Positions 45,301-57,300 of a stretch of 64,000 nucleotides of DNA are shown here, in pieces. The stretch is from the NCBI RefSeq assembly GCF_963675165.1, contig NC_087377.1:7767122-7831121 (forward strand), written 5' to 3'. Both the position numbers and the translations under genes were made by a program. Below the pieces are notes generated by a model, which was given only the letters and a program-made list of their open reading frames with translations, did no database searches and was not told the DNA's origin. Source of the stretch: Halichondria panicea (lineage: Eukaryota; Porifera; Demospongiae; Suberitida; Halichondriidae). Every line of letters begins with the position of its first letter. Position 1 is the first letter of the stretch.

Positions 45301-48300
45301 TTCGACACATTATTAAGTTATGATTATTTAAAGCTCACCTTTAATGCTCTTCATTTCTTCTACTAGTTCATGAAAATCATTCCGAAACTTTGGTACATTT
45401 CTCGCTGCAATATTATGAAGATCTTTGAGTGTCACTGTTTTACCAGTTGTACTCATCAAGTGATTCTGAAGAAGCTTTTTGTTAGCTCTGAGTTTGAGGA
45501 GTTTTACTGCTTCATCCTTTGTTTCAGAATCCATGCAGCTTTGGTATATGACGAAATATTTCCTACATGGATTAAGGTGCTAGCTAAGTATAATATAAGT
45601 GTAATTTAAGACGTATACTGTGCATGAACACTTAAGCAGACATGTTTCTGATTCAACCCCACTTGCTTACCTCAGACAAATCATGATTATGATCTCCACG
45701 AATTTCTTTGATGTATAACTTTTCTCCATCCAGTGTTGTCTTAATCTTAATCACAAATGGGCAATCCTTTAAAAATGTCCTGTGATTTGGTATACGTTAA
45801 CAAGTATATCGTAATTATTATCGCGAATAATTATACGCCTATTGCACACCATGCATGCAATGATGCACATCCAGTACACGAGGTCATGGACGTCATAATT
45901 ATAGTCACTGTCAAAGCAGCTGATAATGCAGAGAGTATTAATAAGCTAGAACTATAGTCTACTGGTACAGTACACTACACAAAATTAATAGCACATGCAG
46001 TCAGAATTCTTACTTTTGGCACAGCCTCTTCTGTGTAGATTGGGGCTTATTTATTCTCTGCCTCCATGTACACATGCATAATCAATTTCTGAATACTTCA
46101 GTTTGTCGAGAAAAGTTCTCTTTGGAGCCCTTCTTCTAGCTGCTTCAATACTCCTAGAGCTTCTTGTGTAAAGAGTAACAAAATTAACCTCTTCCCACTT
46201 CTTAATAATTTCGGCCAGTTCCTCGAAAGAGCAGAACTTCTGGCCATTCTGTAGATGGAGCAAGTCTAGCGCCATATTGATTATACCCGGGTAACTTGCT
46301 ACAGGAAGTTGCTAGCCTCTATCCCATACGGTGGCCCTGAGGTACACACCTACTCCATTTTTCATTTGCAGTTCATTTCGCAGTTCAACTGCCCTTCTGC
46401 AGTTCAACTACGCTTCTGCAGTTCACTTTGCAGTTCACTTTTCAGTTCACTTTTACAGTTTGCTTCTGCAGTTCAGTTTTTCAGTTCTCTTCTGCAGTTC
46501 ACTTTTACAGTTCGTTTCTGCAGTTCAGTTGCAATAATCACGTGACATCACATGTGCTTTAATAAGAAACACCTGGAAACTAGGAGGAGAACAGTCTAGC
46601 ATGCAAGCTAGCTTAGCCATGAGCTCTAGCCTAGAATTAGAAGCTAGCTGCATGTGTTTGTCTTGCCTTCCCATCCAAAATGTTCTCTTGTATAGCTAGT
46701 CCCTTAACCCTGATCCAATATTCAATTTCTTGGCAGCTAGCTTCTAATTCTAGGCTAGAGCTCATGGCCGGCTAAGCTAGCTTTAGCCTAGCCTCGATCC
46801 CAGGCCGAGTTTTCGCTTTTATAACGGTTAGGCGAACAACTGGTTCGCCTAACCGTTATAAAAGCGAAAACTCGGCCTGGGATCGAGGCTAAGCTAGCTT
46901 GTAATGCTAGACTGTTCTCCTAGTTTCCAGGTGTTTCTTATTAAAGCACATGTGATGTCACGTGATTATTGTGATACAGCAACTGAACTGCAGAAGCGAA
47001 CTGTAAAAGTGAACTGCAGAAAAGAACTGAAAAACTGAACTGCAGAAGCAAACTGCAAAAGTGAACTGCAAAGTGAACTGAAAAGTGAACTGCAAAGTGA
47101 ACTGCAGAAGCGTAGTTGAACTGCGAAATGAACCGCAAATGAAAAATGGAGTAGGTGTGTACCTCAGGGCCACCGTAATCCCAGGCCGGCCTTGTTCGCC
47201 TAACCGTTATAAAAGCGAAAACTCGGTCTGGGATCGAGGCTAGGTAAGCAGCCTTTACAGTGCCGTAAGAATAGTCACAGCGATTATCATAACAATGTCA
47301 TAATGAAAGCACCGCGGGTGCTGATGCCTCGGTGGAGATGCCAAAGCTACATAACATAAAACTACTAATAGCTAGCTTTTATACACACATTGATTATAAT
47401 TATCATGATGAATTTTGCTGCATGCAATCAACCGAATAGAGTGGGTAATGATCGACCATGATTGTTGTTAAAAACGATCGATGCCAAAAGTTCAAGTCTA
47501 AAATTAATGGCTGCAAGTCAGCAGAGCCTTGCAGCTCTCTGCTCACTCTTGCAGCTACCAATAGCTAACGTTCTAGTGCAGAGCTAACTACTAAGTAGAG
47601 TAATAACACTCGGTGAACAAGTTTTGCTACGGACTCTTCTGAAAGGCTGCAATAGCATTCCAAGTAAGCAAAACTAGGCATAACTCGAGAACGAAGCATT
47701 ATTTTGCAAATCCACTAATTAAAATCCAAGTAAACATGACTAGAAGCCTGTAGAAACTCTTAGTTGCACTTGATTCATCCTTGAGCAGCTGTAGCGGTCT
47801 ACACACACAGACACACACACAGACACACAAACACACTACCGTATACCTCGCTTGCGCATGCGCACCGAGGCATAATTATTGTGATGAAAATTAATGCCAT
47901 GGTGATGATCATAACCATAAATTATTCTATTTCTCATTTCCTCATTTCTCATTCCCTGTTTTATCACAACCCTGCTATCTCTTGCTACTATGTATGTCAT
48001 CAATCAATCCGTGATAAGAAAAGTTTAATACACTGATTGAGCTTTGTTGACCGTAGTAAAAAATTTTCTTCAAACTGCCCCCCCCTTTTCATGGATCCGC
48101 CCCTGTGGACTGTGAGTTTACACTAGCTGCATGTACATTGTATGTAATAGTTTTAAGCATCCATGTCAGGGCTGCATCCAGAATTTTGGATCATGGGGGG
48201 GGGGGGGAATTGGGCAAATTAAAAATGTAGGAAGGGCAAAGTCATCAGAATTATAGCAGTACAAATGAATCTGCCAGATCCTAGGGGGGAGGGGGAAATT

Positions 48301-51300
48301 ACCCCCTTTCCCCCCCCCCCCCCTCAATGCAGCCCTGCATGCATGTATTTTTGCATTGCAACTAGTTTGAAGAAGCCAACGTTTTTTTTTTTTACTGTTG
48401 TTGTATACATGTGATCTCAGCTATAAAATTAATAGCAGGATTGAAAATTTTCCAGATTTGTTCGTGGACCTCCAATCACTTCTGAGTACCTCTTAAATGA
48501 GGGCGAAAATGTTCCTGTGTGTGTATTGTTCTCCAGTCAGTTGCAGCAATCGGTCACCGTGAGCAGCCACTACGAGGACCTCACCAACCTACTCAGAGGT
48601 GCTGGTCGGTTGTATATAATTATATAGTGGGGTAACGTATTATAATTATATGCCGTACTCATAAGAATCCGATGCTATAGTGTATCGTTTATTTATACAT
48701 TCGCTTTCTCAAAAGGTTGATTCTGTCTGTATATAGCAAGAAACTGTTGCCAGTTCAAGTAAATGCTATATTTTCTTACACCAAATGCCATCTTGGCCTG
48801 TAATAATTATGTGGCTGTATATAAAATTTCATTGTGTAAAATGTACATTTGCAGGAGAAGTAAGGTTAGGTATTACTGGCCCATCGTACCTGATTGGAGC
48901 TGGTGCTAGCTCCACCAACACAGTGGAGCCAGGGATGGTGTGTATGTCAAAGAACAACGAAGAAGATACTGTGAAAGAGGGTACCACACTCTCTGTGCTC
49001 AGACTGAACAGCTCTGAGATAGCTGTGAAGATTGGTTGTAGGCAAGCGCTGTTCATTGAGACTGCTAACGATGGTTCGTGGCCATACTGATAATCGTAGT
49101 ATTAGCATGCTATAGAGGTTGTTCTGTGTGCACTAATAGTTGTGATGTTTTTCCTCTCCAGTCGTGTTGGCTGAGTTGGTCACTCTGAGTCCAATGGTGT
49201 ATGAGAATGAGGGTGCGGTTGAGATGTGCGTGCAGCTGGACCACCTACCAAAGGGAAGTATCGTCACCGTGGCACTGACAACACAACCTTTGACTGCTAC
49301 AGGTATCCATGCAATGACTTATCAGTACTCAGCTGATGTATAATTAATTTTATGTATAGTGTATGCATGCACATCTTGCGTGTATAATATGGTTATTTTC
49401 CCCATCAAAAATGGTTGGTGGTGAAGCCTCAAAGCAGCTATACCCTCTGCTCTCACTGCTACCCACCCCCACAGAAGATGAGGACTACCTGTCATTAACT
49501 GCCACCCTAGAGTGGCACTACGACTCCCCCAGCGTGGTACAGTGTGTAAGTGTGCCCATCATCAATGACGAGTGTGTGGAAGAGAAAGAAGAGGTGTTCA
49601 CCGTCTCTCTGTCCACAGAGCAGGCGTGTGTTCAGTTGGGGGCTAATCTGACAACTGTTACCATTCAAGACGATGATGGTGAGTACAGTATATTAAATAG
49701 CTTAGGCCATGCAAAGTCAATTTGTAGTTTCTCAGGCAACTTTTCCTGAAATATCAAGCGGAATGAGGCTAATGATAAATATTAATGATAATTATATTCA
49801 TAGAATTTTAATTGAAGACACACCCCTAATATCCTCAATAAACCGAAGTGTATAATTTAAAATAATTAATTTTTTTGCTGAGAACAAGGACAAGGACAAA
49901 ACAAAACAGTGCAACATAAAACAATAGACAGTGCTGAGAACAAGGACAAGGACAAAAAACAAAACAGTGCAACATAAAACAATAGACAGTGCTGAGAACA
50001 AGGACAAGGACAAAAAACAAAACAGTGCAACATTTAGTTAAGTCATAAAAGGTCTATCACATGGTTGTATCAGACCGTAGCTAGAGATCTCTTTCTTTTC
50101 AGTACAGGAACCTTGCCATCATTCTGACAGTCCTTACATATCGGATATTTTCCTGGCTCTGAACTTTCACAAACACAAAACACAAGCACAGAAGGTACAA
50201 ACAATTTGAAAGCGCTCACTAGAGAAATAAGGAATTTCAATGTTGTCATTACAAGATAAGTTCTGGCGAACAAAAATCCGATCGAACAGAGGTTTGAGCT
50301 TTTCATCTACTTCCACTTCTTTAAGGGAACTACCACAGGTAAACCAAAATCCATCCATAGGTTGCACAGGGCCAAAACAGTTCATTTACAGAAGTATACA
50401 ACGTTGTACACTATCAACTTTCTTTGTAAACTATGAAGGAAACTATTGTAGATGAACTAAAATTCAACAACATTGTAAACTATGATGTACACTCGCAAGT
50501 ACAAACATAGTTTACAAGCTGTAAACTACCACTTCTGGCCCTGTGTTGATGTAAGTCTCGTTCCTCAGCTGTAGTCAGTAAGTACTTTGAGTACACCACA
50601 CGGGGCTTCAAGCATTCAACACAAAGCAAAATGTCTCTTGCAGTTTGAGCATTTGGAGAAAATGGTATTCCATGGGCCTTTTTGATCTCTTTTAACAGTG
50701 TAGGGCGATGTTTCTCAGTTTTCAGAGTTCCATACACACTCGAGAACGATTTATAATGCTCGTCGTCCGCAGGTATAGGGTCAGGAAGATGATGAAGGCT
50801 GTTGAAAATTTCGATAGGCATCCTAATTGATTTACAAATATCACAGTCGAGTTTTCCACATTTCTTCACTGCAAACATGTACTTTATCTCGTGGCAACAG
50901 TGATTTACGAACTCTTTGAGCTTAGGTCTGCTGGAGAGACATTTTTTGCTTCTGTCTTCTCTCGTTATCGCAGGATCAATACCCTCTAACAAAGTGTACA
51001 ATTCTTGCATCTCATCTTCGTTAGCATCTTCGTATGAGCTGATAGGTTTGTCCTTTAACATCAAGCGTGAGAAGACGGAGCGAAGTAGACATTTCACAGG
51101 TTCAACAGAATCGGCCACTGCATCTTTTAGTCCAGGATTACGATCCGCAGCATCCCTGATTGAAGTCATGGAGTTCGAACTGGAAATAGCCTTTTCCAAG
51201 CTTTCCGACATCCTGGCCCGCATTAAACCAACTGCTTGCAGACCGAGGTTGAGGATGCAGTTTACTCTTTCACAAGGGTTTTTCCACGATTGATGTGGTG

Positions 51301-54300
51301 CTGTTCGAACTGCTATTGCCATATCAATGTCATGTTTAAGAAAAACAGCAATTAGACTGAGTTGAACACTAAGAAAAGTGTTGTTGTGGTCAGGACCACC
51401 ATCTGTGTACATCATTAGGATAGGTTTTTCAAGTGACTTCTGGGTCTTGAGCTTTGACAGTTCTGTACAGTGACGAAGAGGGCTTGAAGGCTGAAAGATA
51501 GCATCTTTGATACTGACAAAAACTTGGCCTCTGTAGAAAGATTCCTCAATGGAGTTTGGTATGTCACAGAGCAATATTACACTGGTAAAGTCGTGGTCAG
51601 CCACGCTAAATCTTTTCCCGCTAGCATTCACAATTACTTGTTTTCCTCTTTCCACTGCTGCCACTGGATACCCTGGTTCCCCAACTTTACAACGGTGTTT
51701 ATCATCCATAAAAAGCAATGTACAATGTTCTCTGTACTCTGTAGCAAACTCTTTTGCATACCTAAACAAGGCAGCACAATAATGTGAGTCGTCATGCTGC
51801 ACCCGAAGTTGACGGGATTGAATCATGAATTTAACGTCGAGTTTTCCAGTGTACTGCAAGGCTGTTTTACTAGTGGGATTCTTCGGCCAAAATTGTAGCC
51901 TTAACCATTGTTTACTTTGGCACAGCGTTCCCTCGGGACAACGTTTTCGTACTTGCTCCAGGAGATCACGGACAGATATAGCTTTTGCCAAATGTGTATG
52001 TTCACCGTGTCTTCGGTCATCTACAGCCGTTTGTACAACGTCTTCGAGATACTTCTTACATTCGGTCCAAAATATTTCATACTTATCGGAATGGCCACGA
52101 TTGAGATGCCTTAAGTCGTCAATTATCTTAGGATTTTCAGAATCAAAGATAAACTGAATCCTCTCATCAATCCTCTCTTGATGCACATTCTCACTACTTG
52201 ACATGTCACCTACAAAATAAGCAGCAATTATTATAACAAAGTGCAACGCTGGCAAAAATTAACTTACCTGTTAGTCTTTTATACACCTCTCTCATAACAT
52301 AGGGTTTCGTCCCTTTGAAGAGACCAACTTTGTGGTAAAACTTCTTTCTCATTGCTTGTGTGTGGTAAGTAGGCAAACTAGGCTTGAGTCGCCTCAAACA
52401 CTCCTGATTGCGCTCAGAAAGCTCTCCGGTTGGCACATCATCAGGAACTTTCCAAGCAAAATGAAGGCTGCCTAGACTGTTTCCACTTGCATAGGAGTAC
52501 ACGATTACATTGCAATATAAGCAATAGCCTAACTTCAGGGTGTCAATGAACAATCACCGTTGCCTGTAACAATTGAATTGGTACAAAGTACAAACAAGAA
52601 ATGTCTTACCTTGGATCTCCAGGAGCTAAGTCATTCAACAACAGGGGTTCAAAAGACAACATCGAATCGAGACTGTTTTGAAAGGTCTTAAACATTGCAA
52701 CATGTGTAGGTTTCACCCACATTGACTTCTGGACGAAACAAAAGCTTTCGGATTCACTTACCGATCGGACTGGTGTGCTTTTGCTATGATTACCTTGAAC
52801 TTCAATATTTTTCTCTTTTAGATAGAGAGCGTATTTTGCCACTACGTCGGCAAGAGAGCATACTGCTTGCTTAAGAGGCTTCCAAGAAGGCGTATCAAAC
52901 CATGGCTGAATAGCAAACTTGTTCAAAAGAGCGCTGTGGCTGTGGTGGCTGTGGCTATCGAGTGTTGAAGCACACATGTTGCCGATTTCACGCTTACGAT
53001 GCTTACTCTTTTCAGGGTTGTTGTAACCATTGAATTGCTCAAATTCAGATGGGATTTTACAGCTGCGGCTTTCCATACAAGAAGTGTGTCCATCGATGTA
53101 CCATAAACAATCAGTTAGAGCCAATGTAAAAGTTTGACCAGTCGTTTCAACAATATCACTAGTCCAACCCAAACTTTTCCTTCGAAACCATAACAAAATG
53201 TCTTTTCTTAGCATCAGTTTCTTACTTCTTTCAGTCGCTTGTTCTGATGGGAACGTCGGAAGCAACAGTCTTTTCTGGGCAGCCATCAGCACCTATAATT
53301 ATCATGTACAAAAAGCATAGGCTATTTAAATGTTCATCTCTATCATACATACATTCACACAGGGAAACAATAGTCAAGAGTACACAAACACATTTCATTT
53401 TAATATACGTGTATATACCTCAAATGCGTTCCTTGCTGGCGAACTTGTTTCCATGATACTGATAGGCTGTTCTATTAATATATACAGTTTGATATAGAGT
53501 CCAAACAGCCTTACAGCCTCCCCAACAAAGACAGTGAGAGGTAGGGATTGAAAATCCCCACCTGTTTGTGAGGATCCAATCTCAGCTTTCAAAGGTGCAT
53601 TCTCATCTTCAGGGCCTGGTTCAAATGGTTCCAATGGGTCATACAGGTGACTGCATATGTTTTCAAACAGAGAACTGAGATTAGTTGATGAGGAATCTTC
53701 ATCAGATATGTTCAATATCCGCCAACCTCTAGCACAAACAGTCTTGGATGCAAACTTCCGAAAGATTTTAGTAGATAGTAACATAGCTTCAAGCAGTACA
53801 CTTTCTTCTAGATTTTTCCATGTGGTCCAATTAGGATCACGTGCTTATCCTTTTCTTGTCTTTTAGTGCCTCTATATTGTGGTCACGTGATATTTAACAT
53901 TTTTGGAAATCTGCCAATTTCCAAGCGCGAGGGCCTGAGAAACTACAAATTGACTTTGCATGGCCTTACTATAGTTATTAAATATGCAGTACTTGCATGT
54001 GCCAAGAATGATCGAATGCATTAAGCAATCTATCTAATTTTTATAATTATGTATGCTACTTTAAAAGTGTATGTTTGTCAACTAGTAAGAGTATTTTGTC
54101 ATCTTCTTACAGTGCTGGTACTTGACTTTAGACCAGTTGGTGTTGTTAGTGAATCCAATGGCACGGTGGACACCTGTATCTATGTTTGTGATGGCCAACT
54201 GAAGAGAAATTCCTCCATCATTGTCAGCTTCTGGAATGGAACTGCTCAATGTGAGTACATTTCTTATTATGCTTGTACATTATGGCTGTGGTGAAAATCC

Positions 54301-57300
54301 ATGTCTTGGGTTCTTAAAACTCTGCATACACATGTATATGTATCTATAGGCTCAAAAAGGTATAATCAAGTGTTTCTCCTATACTTTGATTGTTTGTCGT
54401 AAGATTTGTAGCTACATATTTGTCAAATTGTTCTATGCTTATCTGTGCAGCAGGAATGTCTCGATTTAATGCTTGTTCACCCTACGTTACTCTAGACCCA
54501 GCAGACTTCGCCAGGCCTCTTCTAACTGAAAAAGTGGTTCTCATGCCAAACAACACTGGGTCAGACCTCTGTTTCTCAGTGGAGGTGGTGGATGACCGTG
54601 TGTACGAGGAGTTAGAGTATCTCCAGGTGGCTCTGTCTACTGAGGATGAATGTGTACAGTTTAAGGAATCATCTGTTACACTGGATATCGTGGACAATGA
54701 CTGTGAGTGTATATGTATATCCATATGCATAATTATACTATTATTCATTAGTGAAGATTGTAATAATTTTGTTATGCTGTAGTGCTGTTTTTGTCAGTTA
54801 GCCTATGAAATGAAGAATGGCTCGATCCGAATTAGTTTGTGATGGTAATCATCGCCACAAACACAATGAAACCTACTCGATATACATTGTATCTGCTACG
54901 CTAAACTTCTTAACTTTGTCATCCCAGGTGTTAACATTACCCTATCCCGTGAGCTGTATGCTGTATCTGAGAGTGATGGTTTTGTGGAGGTATGCGTGAG
55001 TCTGGAGGGAGAGACGGAGGTCACAGTCGAGGCATCTGTGTTCACCATAGCAGGATCTGCTCAAGGTGAATAATTATTATCAGTGTATAAATCGAGGGCC
55101 TAGTGTGTGATATACATACTGTGTTTTACGCCTATACTACTTAAGTCTGCTCGGTAATTATTAGTGGAGGATTAGCAATTACTTTAGTGCCAGTGTATAC
55201 TAGCTAACCAATTGTACTTCACGACTGTTATGCACTATCGTTCAAAGCAGCATGGTTTCCTTCCTACACACACACAGCTGTGGCTGACTTCACTTTCGGT
55301 GACACTGACCTGGGATCATCTCTTCTGTTTAGCGGTCCAGGTGAGCAGTGTCTCAACCTCACCATCCAGATGGACTCAGCACTGGAGACCAATGAAGACT
55401 TCTATGTAGTGCTGCTCTCACAGCAACTAGCTGTTAAAGTGCTCCAGAGGTCCGCTCAAGTCATCATCTTAGACACACCAAGTAAGATGCACAATTGTAT
55501 ATGCAATGTAACTGCACTGCGAAGAACATTACAGAAGTTGAATTTTTATGTCAAGTATAGTTATAAATATGTATCCCATCACTTCAGGAAATTTGTTGAG
55601 GGAATAAACACCTCAATCGGCGTTTAATGTCTACAATTTATTCAGTAGAGGGATTGATTTACTAATAATTATAAGAACAGAGCGGTGTTTCAAATAATTG
55701 TATATATGCCTTTTTCATACTAATAATTATCAATGCTATCCGTCTCCAGTTGTGACGGTGGCGTTCCAGAAGACCAGACTGGAGTTGCCTGAGGAGGAGT
55801 CTGGAGAAGGGACAGTGTTCCAAGTGTGTGTGGAGGTGCTCTCTCCTGGGATCCTCGAGAGACCAGTGGACGTCTACCTTACTCTGGAGGAGGGTTCCGC
55901 TACTGGTGAGGGTCTGATAACAAGTATGTATGTCACAGCAAACCTAATTATGGAAATCACAAATCTACACATTAGCTTATTTGAATGAGTAAGTTTGCTC
56001 CTTCCAATGACTTCTCCCCTCCATAGCTGATGTTGACTACGTGGACACACAAGAGGTAAACACAGTGGGTCTCACCATCACTACACCCCTCCCCTCTGGT
56101 CGACGGAGGCACAACGTCTCACCATTTGTCCAGTGCACTAATCTCAGTCTCCTGGCTGACTCCATTGTGGAGGATGATGAGAGCTTCAGTGTGATTCTGG
56201 GACCCTCTGACAATGGGGTCAGTGTGGACCCCACTCCCCTCACCGTGGTCATACTGAACAATGACTGTGAGTGCTTTGAGGGCTATAGTGCTGCATATAC
56301 ATATTAGCAGTTATGTTTTGAGCGGTATTCTTTATTTCCTGTTTCGGTAGATAGTGTATGCTTAATTATGTGATTAACTGAAACCTACCTGTGCAATGTT
56401 GGCTATAATTTTTATTGGACTGTAATTAGTGGTTGCCTTTCACTTCGGACAACTCTTTACTTGCTTTCCCAACTAGCTAATTATATTGTTGTGTTTTTCT
56501 TGCTTGTAGTTGCGAATGTATCTCTGGAGCTTGCTAATTACACTGTGGGGGAGGGTGACGGGTACGTGACTGTGTGTGCCTCTCTGGAGGGGGTCCTGGA
56601 GAGGATCATCATTGTCAATATGACCACCACTGAGGACTCAGCACTTGGTGAGTCTCTTTAAGTCCTTATATAGACCATGCTACATGTAGCTCATATACGT
56701 GTGTCAATAAACTAGATACCTTTTTCTGTCATAATATAGCAATATAACATTAGCAAAAACCAGGTCTGTATAATTATAGGTTTTCCCCCACCCAGCCAAC
56801 AGTGACTACTCTGCTCTCACGGACTACCCTCTTCAGTTCTCTGCAAGTGTGGACACTGCTTGTGTGAATGTCTCCATCTTGGAGGAGGACATCGTTGAGC
56901 CTGACCAAGTGTTCCAAATATATCTAGCCAGCTATGATCCAGTTATCCTCACTCCCAACTCATCAGCCTCTGTGACCATTCTGGATAATGATGGTGAGTC
57001 AATTCCCATGGGGTGTCATGCATTTACATACACGTATAATTATTGATGCACACAATTAAAGCAAACCCTGCACATTCAAACATGTGTATACCAGTCCTAT
57101 ATATATACGTTGTGGTAAATTACATGGCCATGCATGATGCGTACTATGTATTAATTGTCATGGCTAGTGAGGTGGCATCTCCTCTCTCTGTTGCCGTAGT
57201 GATTTTGTCTGGCAGTCTGGAACTAGATGTCACTGTCAGTGTGGCAGCATTCAGTTGGGTCAATGACACTGCCACTGAAGGTGAAGGGAGATGATACGTG

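Larger units (their letters stand above)
42741..47306 (-). mobile_element. decayed MULE transposon inside a Calx-beta gene intron
   Basis: ATCGCTGTGACTATTCTTAC and the following 22 bases at 42755-42796 are exactly inverted at 47243-47284; similarity continues outward to TCATTA/TAATGA at 42741 and 47306. Between them lies a MULE-type transposase gene on the minus strand and a large palindrome (46329-47175). No target duplication was recognised at these ends; a CGCATGCGC-family MITE abuts the right end. The tentative exon before it ends in phase 2 and the next exon (48456) starts in phase 2, so the element appears to be intronic. Confidence 0.7.
49705..53965 (-). mobile_element. 4261-bp DDE transposon with perfect 33-bp TIRs and TTA duplication
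   Basis: GGCCATGCAAAGTCAATTTG and the following 13 bases (49705-49737) are exactly inverted at 53933-53965. TTA directly flanks both ends (49702-49704, 53966-53968). The element sits in the intron between Calx-beta exons 49475-49678 and 54113-54250 and carries a spliced transposase gene on the minus strand plus a subterminal 56/58-bp tandem repeat. A three-base TTA duplication is typical of PIF/Harbinger, but the encoded protein does not resemble Harbinger transposase to me, so the superfamily is left open. Perfect TIRs suggest a young copy. Confidence 0.92.

Noticed and set aside
46309-47173. Open frames on both strands rich in VHF/LLQF repeats
   Set aside because: They are translations of the GCAGTTCA tandem motif inside a palindrome; the same pattern appears mirrored on the other strand, and there are no supported introns or start context.
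49798-50035. Open frames with VLVLVLSTVYCF repeats
   Set aside because: Translation of the 56/58-bp tandem repeat near the left end of the DDE transposon, not a gene.
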